Assembly (NCBI RefSeq): GCF_963678635.1
Contig: NC_087066.1
Span: 31,315,301 to 31,379,300 of the forward strand
DNA length: 64,000 bases
Source: Symsagittifera roscoffensis
Taxonomy: Eukaryota; Xenacoelomorpha; Acoela; Convolutidae
Direction of reading: 5' to 3'
Part shown: positions 54,001 to 64,000 of the stretch, piece by piece
Numbering within the stretch: position 1 is the first letter of the stretch
Layout of the letters: each line of letters begins with the position of its first letter
Program-made: the position numbers and the translations under genes
Notes under the pieces: generated by a model
What the model was told of the DNA's origin: nothing
The model's database searches: none
What the model saw: only the letters and a program-made list of their open reading frames with translations

Positions 54001-54564
54001 ATCACGATGTTTCATTTCACATCTAACTTTTATTGGTTATTGATTTAGTTTAAAACATTGACTGACCTTTCTGTGTTTTCTCTTGACGAGATGAGTGTCG
54101 AGGTGCCCTTTGGCGTACTGTCTTCTGGCGTACCGAGTGACAAAGATAAGGATAATCAGACCACACTAAAACTGAATCAAGATCAAACCATTATCACTTA
54201 AACTCAGACAAATAGCAACAAGCATCTGTCAATATGGTTGCATAAACAAAACTCATACATAACTAATACTAAATTGAACATGTGTAATTATAATTCGTAA
54301 TTTAATCAAATTAACATCCTAAATAAACTCAGGACTCACAATGATAGATAGAGAAATGACGACGACGAAGTAGGCACTCTTCATGAATTCAAAAGGAGCC
54401 ACACCCCCAGCATTACCACCACCAGCACCCCCACTCCCCCCACCACTTCCACCGGATCCGCCCCCACTATTTCTCTTTAAATCATTAGGACTATTCGGAG
54501 GGTCTGCTTCTCTTTTGGATACAGTGTGATGTATCCAATTGGCCATGACTCCATCAAATGCCAT
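50242..54564 (-). CDS. C1orf43 / NICE-3 family membrane protein (6 exons, complete)
   Basis: Exons (minus): 54340-54564, 54067-54165, 51939-52176, 51531-less boundary resolved as 51521-51849, 51382-51440, 50242-51007; all GT/AG and in phase, 571 aa. Gly/Ser-rich stretch at ~33-55, one membrane segment at ~64-84 (FVVVISLSII + CGLIILIFVTRYARR), then a conserved soluble domain. Match to human C1orf43: SYYFRMKALDQI for NYLYRMKALDAI, and YDVARFGPAPFNANRYSQYT for YETARYGTGVFGQNEYLRYQ. These collinear blocks set the assignment. The human protein has ~253 residues; here the N-terminus, a Lys/Arg/Ser-rich insert (~215-250) and a ~250-residue Ser/Asn/Gln-rich tail add the rest. Its cellular role is not established in the family; topology suggests a single-pass membrane anchor with a long soluble C-terminus. 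Confidence 0.87.
51382..51440 (-). CDS. C1orf43-like exon 5
   Basis: Acceptor tttgtttcag/CCA, donor CAAAG/gttaga. Encodes PFNANRYSQYTEALNQLKQ, aligned with human GQNEYLRYQEALSEL. Confidence 0.88.
51521..51849 (-). CDS. C1orf43-like exon 4
   Basis: Acceptor ggttgttatag/ATG, donor CCTGCA/gttagt. Encodes SDLKNYFRKVREPIHI, a basic stretch SSGKRKRRKSNPQG absent from the human protein, and NFRIEYDVARFGPA. Confidence 0.87.
51939..52176 (-). CDS. C1orf43-like exon 3
   Basis: Acceptor attggctag/GAG, donor ATATCT/gtaaga. Encodes ELTQEIAVQQLRSHEEVDCD and EKSYYFRMKALDQIHDLGK, the best-conserved block of the family. Confidence 0.9.
52309..52813. mobile_element. Tc1-type palindromic MITE, truncated copy in C1orf43-like intron 2
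   Basis: Begins after TA with CAGTGCTGATTTAAATTATC and follows the element at 33358 through its centre; the right arm stops near 'catcaattaacaaagttatc'. Confidence 0.8.
53500..53960 (+). repeat. Dispersed composite repeat, head block copy
   Basis: 'catagccaacagtaagttgg', 'ggccttagagctctatgaat', 'aaaactggatcaataggtaa', 'gcgctgggaaatctgaa', ending near 'aagacctatataagact'. In intron 2 of the C1orf43-like gene. Confidence 0.75.
54067..54165 (-). CDS. C1orf43-like exon 2, second half of membrane segment
   Basis: Acceptor cagttttag/TGT, donor AAAG/gtcagt. Encodes CGLIILIFVTRYARRQYAKG and HLVKRKHRK, aligned with human FVLLFIFVKRQIMRFAMKSR. Confidence 0.88.
54340..54564 (-). CDS. C1orf43-like exon 1, start codon
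   Basis: ATG at 54562-54564, donor ATCATT/gtgagt. Encodes MAFDGVMANWIHHTVSKRE, a Gly/Ser run and FMKSAYFVVVISLSII. A second in-frame ATG (MANWIHH) six codons in is the alternative start. Confidence 0.82.
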
Positions 54565-57500
54565 GACCAGTTTGTATGGCTTGGCCTTTTTATGACTCTC
54601 CTTCGACTCAATACAACGACCGTAATTTCATCAGTATGTTCAGTAAGTCGATGTTTCCAAACGACCCCAAAAATGGAATGTACGTTTCTGGTGCTGCAAT
54701 AGATAGTAGCACTGTAATGGCTCCACTACAATTTCATTGTCCATAGAATTATCGCAATTAATTTCCGTTTCTTTTCGTATTATCAAATTAGTTCTGCATA
54801 ACTGAGATAGCGATATCAAACAGATCTCTTTCTCATTCTTAGCTACCAATCAATGGCAGTATTATTAAATGCATTTCATCATACACTGAAGTCAGGGTCT
54901 AAGTTTGATTGCATTTCAACCTGAATAGATAGAATACAGTTAGTCAAACAAGGTCACTAAACGGTTGATTGAAGCAATTTCGTAAAATTGCAACACAAAA
55001 TTCTCGGTCGTTAGTTATTTAGACACTTTGTTTCTTACCATGATAACTAGATTTAGTTATTTCGGATAAAGATGTCTGTTTTAATTTCGCTCAAAAGAAA
55101 GCGGGTGAAAATGGAATTTTCTGATCAAAACTCCATTTCACTAACCCCAATCGCTAAATTTCAGTGCAACAAAAACTGCGGCATACTGAGCCCAAATGAC
55201 GAAAAATAGGATTTGTTTTGCCTTTGAAGTTCCCTAGTAACGTAGATAACAAAGAGAAGAAATTTCTGAGTATCCCAAGGGATAACCGTTATTCATGATA
55301 CATATATGTAATTAATAAGACAACTACGATCCGAGAAAAGGTACACCATTTGCTTCGCTTAATTTTTTCAAGCTTTCTTCTGAACTCAAGACGAATTTAA
55401 CACAGAAGCGACGCAGAGCTTTGCACCAATTGCGATATAAAAACCAGCCATAATTACAGCGTAACCAATTTAAACGTTAAAATGTAGCATTATATTTCAC
55501 CATTTAAAGAAACTCGAAAATAAACATTCAAGCCATTCTCTAACCTTAATGAGTCATAAATGCTCACTTGACTAACTCGAACCATGGGAATCAGGAAAAC
55601 TGGAACCTTTTTGACGCCGTAGTACTCCATATATAAAATTATGGCAATTTCATTTCATACTTCCATTTCGAATTATGGCAAACAGAAAGAATCAAAATTC
55701 ACTAAATTTTACGCGAAAATTATTGCTTTCTTCTGAATAAAAGAATGCAGAAATATTTAAACAAATGCGAAAAAGCCTCCTAAAAAATACACAGAGGCAA
55801 AGGAGTGTCAAGCCACTTGCGATACAACACAAACATAGCATGACCAACTAGAAGACAGAAATTGAGACGAAAGCCGCAAAGCCGAAATTTGTTTTTGAAA
55901 ATGTCGTGAAAAGCCAGATCTATCAAGATTTTCATATATTTTTCTTGAATAAAGTTCACTTTTTAAATGACAAATCAGACTATTGAAAAATCAATTTGCA
56001 TCTAAACAAAGCTGACTATGAGCACACACCCGTTAAGCAAAAAAAAATCAAAAACTAACAAAATTCCAAAAGATTATTATATTATCCCCCTCAAAAAACC
56101 CTTTCTCATAGAAAACATGTTTCGCTCATCCAACGTAAAGCCCAAAAAATTAAATTTGAGTTAACAAAAAAAACAAAAACACTACAGAAAAAACTATACA
56201 AAACTGGAGCTGTTAATTTAAAACCAAAATGAAAAAATATATATATTGAGCAGAACGGTTATTTGAAAGGCAAACATGCTCAAACTATTTGCCCTGATTG
56301 ACAGAAATCATATCATTGATTTTGTTGGATATGCTATGAAGAGAAAGTATATGTTCCGAAAAGATAACGCTTGCTAATCGCAAGCACAATCATCAAATAT
56401 GTAATAATTCCGTGCACTTTAATAAATGGAGAAGAATTTTAAAAATTTACAAAAAAAAAGTGTAAAATAATTCAAATTTTTTCAAAAATATCTTAATCTA
56501 CGTTAAAATCTGATAACTCAATTACCTCAACCAATAGATCGTTGGAAGTTGCATTGAGGGTTTTAGAAAACAAACTTTCGCGCAGGCGAAGCTGAGATTC
56601 ACACCCCTTGCGATAAAAAAACCAAAATTCAAACGATATATCTCAAACGAAAAGTGGATAACTTGATTGAATACTGTTGAAAAAATCGTGGGATAAACAA
56701 TCTAGGAAAATTTTAATTGCAATTGTTATAAGAATTAATTACCTAAAAAAGAAAAAAAATGATTGCTTTATTTTCAGACAATTTCCACAAAAAAAGACTT
56801 GGTAGAAAATCTGAACAATTCCAAAAACTCAAATACATTAAACTTATCGAACATAAACCTTGATAAGCAATGTTAAGAGAGCTAGATCACAAAAAAGACA
56901 ATGAAAAAGACAAAAATGCCCGTAAAAGAAATTTAGCAGAAAATTTACTTTTTTCAAAGTTTCAGCCGGAAAAACCACTCCGGAAAACTTCAACTAGTGT
57001 AAAGAAATTAAACATTGAGAAGATTCAAAAACACAGTAAATATTTTTTAAATCATAGGTAAATTCCGTATTGTGGCAACTAAGCCGACAAAAATAAGTCG
57101 AGAAACAAAAACCAGATAAAGATTTTTTGTCACGCTGAAAAACTCCCGTTCACAGAACATCATCCCTGACCGGATTGCAACCACATACCTTTTTCTTCAC
57201 ATGTGTCAAATAATTGAAGTGATTTCGTTAAACAAGTTGCTAACTTGAAAAGTCTATTTCGTTTTGATAACTGCAAGCGAAAAAAATATATTTTAATTGG
57301 AAAAACCTGATAGAAATTCCGGAAAAATCTTTGGAAAAACTTCCCATCAAATTATATGTTTTTGAAGACTATTTCATGCTATTATAATTGAAGAAACAAA
57401 AAATTAACAATTCAAATTCCGACTAAAACTTTTAGTTATCAGTGTAAAATAATTTCAGGCATCTGAAAGCATTAGTCTATCACACTGATTCTCGGATACT

Positions 57501-58138
57501 ATGAACATGCACAAACATCAGCTTTTAACCAAAATCCGACCGCATTTTAAACTGCCACTCAATTTATAGCCTAAAATACTGATTTTATTAGAGGCTGGCG
57601 TAGTTCATTATCGCAAACTGACCAAATTGCCAAAAATAACAGAAGTTTTTGTAAATATTTAATCAACTTGAGAACTCTTCAACTTAAACATTTTAACTAA
57701 CTGATTAATGTTAGTCCTGAGTATCCACGCAATTGATTAGAGTCTTTTAATATACTAATACGTGTAATTTATTCTTCCGACCACTCACGAAAAGGGAAGG
57801 AACGATGGCACAACGTGAGTTACCTCAAATCTTAAGGAACTTAAACTTAGATCAATTGAGGTTTTTCTTTGAAGCCTTTTCAATTAAAATTCGGTTTCTA
57901 AATGGTCTCAAAAGGTCCTCTCAGCGTCAAAAAGACTTCACCAAATAGTGGATGTGAAGAGAAGTGAATATCCGATTTTCCAATTGTTTTTCTCGTTATT
58001 CAAACAGCTATTACTTTATCGCTGAAGCCTAATTTGAATCTCTTCCCGCTACTCAGAACAGGCTAATACTGCGACAATAAAAATACATATCTGAACTTAA
58101 AAAATAGAAGCAAAAACGGCAAAAAACTAAGCTGAAAA
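54565..58138. other. Intergenic, repeat debris
   Basis: Mostly AT-rich sequence with GAGGCGAAGC-type dyads near 55400, 55795 and 56577. No conserved exon. Short open frames (for example 56870-57061) look random. Confidence 0.55.
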
Positions 58139-58800
58139 CAAACAACAAACAGTTGTAAATGAACACAAGTAAAAATGTTTAAACAATCTCAACAATCGAA
58201 CTTCAAAGAAAAAAATTTAGGGCCCTTAAGCTGTTTGAACTTTTAGAACAAGCTATGATTGACAGTTTTTTGATAAAATTAACTCAACTTGAGAAAACTG
58301 GATCAATCAGTTTTTATTTTGCTAGAAAATTTAGAACAAGAAGTCGGTCACGTTTTTCGTGGCCTTTACACTTTTGCTGCTCGAAAGAGGAGTTTGCAAA
58401 CCGCGAAAAACAAAATTTGAATAAAAACAATCGCAATCTATTTGAGAGCCTGAACTGCGAATGAAACGAAAAAGAGCAAAAAGACATATTGAAAAATTCT
58501 TAAGATACAAAAACTCTGAAGCTCGAATACAGACCTCCATCTCCATTCAGCATTGGCCTTCACCATTGCTCCTACTGCGCGACTATTTCAACGTATACAT
58601 GATTTTTAGATATCAGGCAGCAAAGAATGGCTTCGCAAACACTGCAAGAACACGGCAAAAAGCAGCCCCAAAAAAGGAATTTTAAAAAATTGAAATAAGC
58701 CTCTGATTAGTAAAACTTTGCTACGTGTCGGATTCGAACCAGCGACCTCGAGATTTGGAGTCTCAAGCATGGGTATTACCATATTTTGGATGAAAGCTGA
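58139..58800 (+). repeat. Dispersed composite repeat with tRNA-like segment
   Basis: Head block ('gcccttaagctgtttgaact', 'agaaaactggatcaatcag', 'tttttcgtggcctttacact') followed in the same order as at 2838 by 'cttcgcaaacactgcaagaa' and a minus-strand tRNA-like piece at 58720-58792. Confidence 0.7.
58720..58792 (-). repeat. tRNA-like segment embedded in composite repeat
   Basis: Minus-strand B-box-like GGTTCGAATCCGACACG preceded by TGAGACTCCAAATCTCGAGG. The A-box is badly eroded. Confidence 0.55.
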
Positions 58801-61640
58801 ACTTTCAAGGAATGTTGAGCTATAGAAACTATGCCTACAAAACTAAACAGAAGGACGATAGTCCGAAAATGCACTTAAACTCTAGTTTGCAATAAAAATC
58901 GGGTTCGAATCACAGGCCTTTTCCGTCTCCAGCTGTTTTAGTAACTCTACACTGGATGCGCCGAATGGCTGATTGAATTTGAATTTATAATTATAAAGCG
59001 ATAAGAAAGCAAAAATTATCTGAGCAGAAAACCTTCATGTCGGAAGAGAATCCTAAGCTAAGAAAATAAGTCCCCCTGATAACACACATACGAACACAAA
59101 AAAAACTCGATCATGAAACGTCGCAATAAGAGACCTTTAGTTCGGTATAGAATGAGCCAAAACTTATTAGGCGAAAAAAAGACAAATTATATAAAAACAA
59201 ATTTCGAGAAGACCCGACACTTAAATTGCTAACATGCTCAAAACATTTCTGTTGCAACAGAAAGGCCCAGTAGATGAATGAGTCCTACGAACAATGTTAA
59301 TTACTTCTCTTCTAATCGCAAGGGTAAAAGAACTACGCTTTGCGCCAAAATTGGATTTTTGATTATTTTTTAATTTTCGGTGATTAATTTGGTCATCTGA
59401 ATAGCATGTGCTATTTGCACTTTTTAAGCAACCTACTGCTCTTGTCACAGTAATTTAAACTTTAAATTTTATTCAATTCATGCGAATTTGACAAAAAAAC
59501 TTTGAGACAAGTGAATTAAACTTATTTTGGGATTGCTGACGCAGCGATTGCAAAACAATCGCAATCCATTTTTCTCATGTATCTTGATGTTTAAGCTTAT
59601 ATCACAACTCCGGGACAGAATAATAGCGTAATCAACAGAGTTTGACAATATTGAAAGAAAAAAGCAGCCTCAAAGAAAAAAATAAACGTGCTTCCAGCTC
59701 TTTGAATTTCACGAATCTTGAAAAACATTCTTTGATAAACTAACTCCATTTGAGAAAAATGAATGGATGGATATTTTCTTATAAAAATCACATTTACAAC
59801 AAGTCATTGGCTTTATTGGGCCATTTTTGCGCTCATAAGCATGTTCCAATTAACGTCTGTAAAATTGGCAATGCATTTAAAACATGCTTAGTTTTTTTGA
59901 GCAAACCTGATCCTAATATTTTCTTAGCGTTTCACAAAACTTGGCCAAAAAATAGTCAGCAAGCGATAGTTTTGTAAAAAAAAAATTAAAAAAATGAACT
60001 CATTGGCTTTTCTTGCATTAACTTAAAATGCATCTCAAAAACAGGGCCTCATACATATCCTTTCCAAGTGTTGATCTTGAAAAATATATATACTAAGTAA
60101 AACATCTATTGATTTTTCTTGATTATCCACACCTTTTTGTATTTTTGCCTGCATTCTTTCAATTTGAATCAGTAGGTTACTTTACATCCTCTAGCAACAC
60201 ATTAAAATTGAGCCCCAAAATCCAAAAAGTTATAACTGATTAAGAATGGAAGATGCCTAAGCATATCCTAACATTTGTTTAGCCTAGTAAAAACGAACAT
60301 ATATCAGTTCCGGCTTCCAAACGTTTCCCAAAACAAACCTCGTTTAGAAGTGTGTTCCCACAAACTCCATGAGCTCCAAAAAAAAGCAATACACAGAAGC
60401 GAAGTTGGGCTTTGCACCACCTGCGATAAAAAAAAATGAATGACTACGAATAACATCAACTGAAAAACGAAATCAAAATTTGAAAAAATAAGCCGATGAT
60501 AATAATTCGGTCTAAAATAGCCTAAAAAAAATTGCAAAAAAAGGTCCAGACAGGAATCTAAGCCCTCGAGCTTTAACGTCCCAAAAGTGAGTGTTACAGC
60601 AACCGGAAGAAAAGCTAGAAGCTCAAAAAATGGGCAACGAGAACTAAGGCAACAAAGATGAACAAACAGACGCTATTCCGAAAAAGCAAAAAACTCTAGT
60701 AAACAAAAAAAACAAGTCCCGGCTGGATTTCAATCAAAAGCCTTTGACATCTCGAGCAGTTCTCTTACTAAAAAGCCAGGTGGTTGGTTGAACTTTACAA
60801 AATGAAACATTACAAATTAAAACAACACGCTGTGCTATCTTATTAAATGTACTTCAATGAAATTGCTAAAAAAAAAATTATGACGCTAGGCTACTTAGAG
60901 CTAGCTGCACACACTATCAAAAAGAAAAACAAATCGAAAACAAAAATTAAAAAAACAATATTGAAAAAAAAACTCAAACAAGAAATCACTTAAAACATTT
61001 TTCATTTTCAAAAATATATAAAATATAGTTATATTTAAAACTGATAGATTGAAACAATTGAATTCAAAAGAATATTATTAAAAGAAACAACACCCGGCAA
61101 ATAAGTAGACAAATATTCGGACGAAACCAATTGGAACTACAAAAAAATCTGTTTTTACCTGAAATGTTTTTCTGTTGTAGACCCACTACTTCCCAAACTA
61201 TAAACAGAAATTCTACACCAACAACTAGAGCTGTTAAAAGAGAAACTTGCGTGAAACTGGAGAGCTTCTGAAATTGAAGATCCTGTTGACAAAGTTATTT
61301 ACCGAAAAGTCTAGTACCCGATTGCAATACCCTTGGTTTTTGCAATGGTAATAAATATGAGCCAAAATTGGTCGAAATATAGAACAAAATCGCCAAACTG
61401 CATTTAAGCAAAAACCGATCTAAAGTATGCACGGATACGTAATTACAGACAATTTTTGAATTCTTACTGATTTGTTGCCAGCACACCCCTATTAGCAAGA
61501 TAGCAAACGGGACAATTTGGAGCTAACAATTTTTACATTACTTAGAAGAGTCTTTTGTTATTTCTAAGCATTGCCAGCGTTTGATATTTTACAGAGGCAA
61601 AACTGTGCTTCACACAGGCGAGAAAACGTCAAAAACTGCT
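58801..61640. other. Intergenic, repeat debris
   Basis: Holds a partial head block near 59670-59760, a GAGGCGAAGC-type dyad at 60393, and isolated B-box-like strings ('gggttcgaatcacagg' near 58908). No gene recognised. Confidence 0.5.
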
Positions 61641-62200
61641 CAAAAAAATCAAGAAGATGAAAGTAAAACACAGAAGCGAAGCTGTGCTTCGCAAACACTA
61701 GCAAGAAACCGACAAAAAACAGCTCTATAAATTGACAGAAGAAAAATTAGAAAAAACCTCAAATTAGTGAAACTTTTGCTATGCGACGGATTTGAACCAG
61801 CGACCTCGAGATTAAGAGCTGTTCGTCGTTCCCACTCGGCCACGGATGCTCAAAGATCGAGAAACATTAGCCTCAAATTAAGCAGATGCTATGAAGTTTC
61901 CAATGCTACAGATGTGATTATAGCAAAACGTCACCAAATTTAGCTTTTTTATGGGCACCAAATTTAGCATTTTTGATAGCTTTAACAGGCAAAAAAGTAG
62001 GTTCATACTAATACACTATGCTCGCAAGTGTAAACAGCTCCTGGTTGGATTCGGACCTTTGATGTTCCAGGCCTGATCGGACTGAACTTATAAATCAAGC
62101 TATCAAACGATAATGTTAATTATGTTGTTAACCTAAAGAAGTCTATGTTCCTATTTTATAAAGCTTGCTAGTCGCAAGCATTATGAGAATCTCTCAATCT
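61641..62200 (+). repeat. Dispersed composite repeat, tRNA-like and tail blocks
   Basis: 'cagaagcgaagctgtgcttc' dyad, 'acagctctataaattgacag', tRNA-like segment (61780-61851), then tail phrases 'cagatgctatgaagtttcca' and 'ttcatactaatacactatgc' shared with 3520-3950. Confidence 0.65.
61780..61851 (-). repeat. tRNA-like segment (class II, Leu/Ser-like)
   Basis: The minus strand reads GCATCCGTGGCCGAGTGGG (good A-box) ... GCTGGTTCAAATCCGTCGC (good B-box) with a long-variable-arm spacing. The acceptor stem is only partly complementary. The best preserved of the embedded tRNA-like pieces. Confidence 0.6.
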
Positions 62201-62452
62201 TCTAGCGCTGATCTCTGTACCAAAAAAATTACATAATCTTTGGAAAAAATTCGACTACTATTTCAAATGTAACCACTTTTGAAGAAAAAAACTGATGTCA
62301 AAGAAAAATAAGTCTTCGAGTCATTATGATGAGCATGCTATGGAAACTATTTTAATTACAATTAAATTTTTATTAGAAACGCTAAAACAATGATTCAAAA
62401 AACAACACGGTCTACTTAACCTTCATTAACTATCATAATTAATCAAACTTCG

Positions 62453-62734
62453 TCACTTGGTAAAGCTAGCACACAATTTGGAATAATGATCTCTATGCTC
62501 ACTTCTAATGTACTTCTGCATTAATTTTCGAGCAACTGAAAATTTTGTTGAGCTCATTTTAGACTGAACAAATCTCGCAATGTAATTGTAACTGGCGTTC
62601 GGCTTTTTGCTGTCATCACTGATGTAGTTAAGCACCGCCTTTTTGAAGTCTCGGAAATCCAGTTCGGGCAATTCTCGTTGAAGAATTGAAAACAATTGTG
62701 CTGAGACCGAATTCAACTTGGTGTGATTTGCTTT
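62453..62734 (-). CDS. Unrecognised gene, terminal exon
   Basis: Acceptor caatgttttag/AAA, 93 codons then TGA. Contains ELPELDFRDFKKAVLNYISD and ARKLMQKYIRSEHRDHYSKL, mixed charged and hydrophobic residues typical of a folded helical domain. Confidence 0.6.
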   Translation of the reverse strand, partial: KANHTKLNSVSAQLFSILQRELPELDFRDFKKAVLNYISDDSKKPNASYNYIARFVQSKMSSTKFSVARKLMQKYIRSEHRDHYSKLCASFTK

Positions 62735-63989
62735 CTAAAACATTGCAGAACTAATTAACGTTCAGGAGAATTTGAAGATGTGCTTGAGCATATCAGCCAA
62801 TAAAGATATGACGATATCTGAAATCGATCCCACGACCTTCTTATTATTTAAGAGCCATCAGCTAAACACTATCTCAAACTGCCTGGCTAGGATCGAACGC
62901 TTGTAAAAAAAACTCAGGAATCAAAAAATGCAGTCTCTTTAAGCTATATGGCTTATGCTGTAAAAAATTTCAAAATTGAACTTGTGCAATGATACGTGTG
63001 ACTTGGCTGATATTGAATAAAAAGGGACTCCATTCTCCAAGAGAAATTGCTTATGTAACAGAAGTCAAAACCTAATATAAAAAGAATTAAATGCAACCTG
63101 CAGTTGAAACTGGCAGCAGAATTACCTGATTCGAGCTCAGTGTAATTTCACTCTTCGCCTGACTACTTGAGATTCCAGATGATTTACAATTCACCAAAGT
63201 GACTTTCGCAACAGCTTTGTCTTCTATAGCCTCTTGTGACGTTCTAGAAGATCGCACCAGTTTGATTTTCTTCTTAGATGAACACAATGTCGAGACTTGG
63301 GAAGAAATATCATCAGTCGTCGAGCTCTAAATTTTATTTACGGGTGCAATTGCAAAAACATAAATCTAGGGTGACAGATACAGGATACTGCCATTGCAAC
63401 GCCTTTGAATGCAACGTTAATTTAAATCTTCGTGAATGGTTTCTATTGCCATTTTTTTCTTATCAGATGACAGGTTCTTCAAAAACCACAAGAAAATCAT
63501 TCGAGCGTATAAATTTGTTGAATTAAATCACATTCTTTGCTATGCATGCCTACCCATCCCTTTATGTTAACTAATCAAAATTACTCAACCATCATTTTTA
63601 TAATATTTACCTGCTGACTGCTACTTTTTTCTTGAGTCTCGTCCTCGAATGTCAGAAGTTGAGATAATACACTTTTTCCTATATTTAGAGCTTTCTTCGG
63701 CTCATTTTCCGAACTCAGATACGTAGTCAGGTTATCACTAATTGGTTCATTTGTCATCCAATCGGGTTTCGTTACATGATAAGTGACCTCGTTTGATTTT
63801 TTCAACCCGGGTCTAGCGTCCTTCAGTTGGTAATGACCAGAAATAGCGCTAGTCTTTTTCTTTTCGGGAGACGTATGCAACGATCTGCTAGTACTCATTG
63901 CAGCAGCACTACTTGATTCGCTATAAGGATACTTCATTTCAGCTATGCGATAGAATGATTTCAGATCTTTCGGCAAAACTTGGAAAGAC
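62453..63989 (-). CDS. Unrecognised protein, last three exons (5' end beyond window)
   Basis: Exons (minus): 63611-63989 (high end provisional, possible acceptor gactacag/G), 63126-63326, 62453-62734; donors CAGCAG/gtaaat and AATCAG/gtaatt, acceptors aaaatttag and tgttttag, phase 0 at both internal junctions, TGA at 62453-62455. The first part is Ser/Lys-rich and probably disordered; the last exon encodes a compact, likely helical module (FSILQRELPELDFRDFKKAV, YNYIARFVQSKMSSTKFSVA). I do not recognise the family. Splice sites joining three open segments in one frame make a real gene likely. Confidence 0.6.
63126..63326 (-). CDS. Unrecognised gene, penultimate exon
   Basis: Acceptor taaaatttag/AGC, donor AATCAG/gtaatt; 67 codons, phase 0. 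Ser/Lys-rich: SSKKKIKLVRSSRTSQEAIE, a possible nuclear localisation signal. Confidence 0.55.
63611..63989 (-). CDS. Unrecognised gene, internal exon at window edge
   Basis: Donor AGTCAGCAG/gtaaat. Encodes LKSFYRIAEMKYPYSESSSA and a Ser/Lys-rich region (HTSPEKKKTSAISGHYQLKD). The frame stays open to the end of the window, so the acceptor placed at 63990 is provisional. Confidence 0.55.
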
Positions 63990-64000
63990 CTGTAGTCGCG

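Noticed and set aside
1-64000. Bacterial or viral origin of the window
   Set aside because: Conserved metazoan genes are split by many GT-AG introns and the repeats are LINEs, MITEs and SINE-like elements.

Overview
This is a 64 kb piece of AT-rich eukaryotic nuclear DNA. The genes have small exons (about 60-770 bp) with GT...AG introns of up to about 6 kb, and the non-coding DNA is dense with transposable-element debris. Four conserved metazoan genes and the 3' end of a fifth can be built exon by exon, all on the minus strand. A bifunctional GNE, a C1orf43/NICE-3 homologue and an SRSF4/5/6-type SR protein point to an invertebrate animal. I cannot name the phylum from the sequence.

Layout, left to right. 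1-5514: no gene, repeats. 5515-16829: GNE (UDP-GlcNAc 2-epimerase / ManNAc kinase, sialic acid synthesis) in nine exons; the exon for the first ~45 residues of the epimerase was not found. 16830-20677: decayed LINE reverse transcriptase, an SGNH-esterase remnant, a short hairpin array and a hAT-type MITE. 20678-31119: mitochondrial processing peptidase beta (PMPCB), complete in seven exons, with a broken Jockey-like LINE in one intron and a class II tRNA-like gene (28015-28096) with an unusual UCU anticodon in another. 31763-45824: SR splicing factor in six exons. Its two largest introns carry a tandem array of 153-183 bp units, a 152-bp-arm inverted duplication, a GC-rich retroposed insert, a Tc1-type palindromic MITE, two hAT-type MITEs and a ~1.4 kb palindrome. 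47041-49058: a MULE-type DNA transposon with an intact 341-codon plus-strand ORF that joins a FLYWCH zinc finger to the C-terminal half of a MULE transposase. 50242-54564: C1orf43 homologue in six exons. 54565-62452: repeats. 62453-63989: the last three exons of a gene I do not recognise, running off the right edge.

The conserved genes are unrelated in function (sialic acid synthesis, mitochondrial import, splicing, a membrane protein), so nothing suggests a functional cluster. Two things deserve most attention. One is the tRNA-Ser-like gene whose anticodon should read AGA/AGG, although AGA encodes conserved Arg in the neighbouring genes. The other is the intact but core-deleted FLYWCH-MULE ORF. 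Beyond these there is a large composite repeat with an embedded tRNA-like segment and several palindromic or tandem structures.
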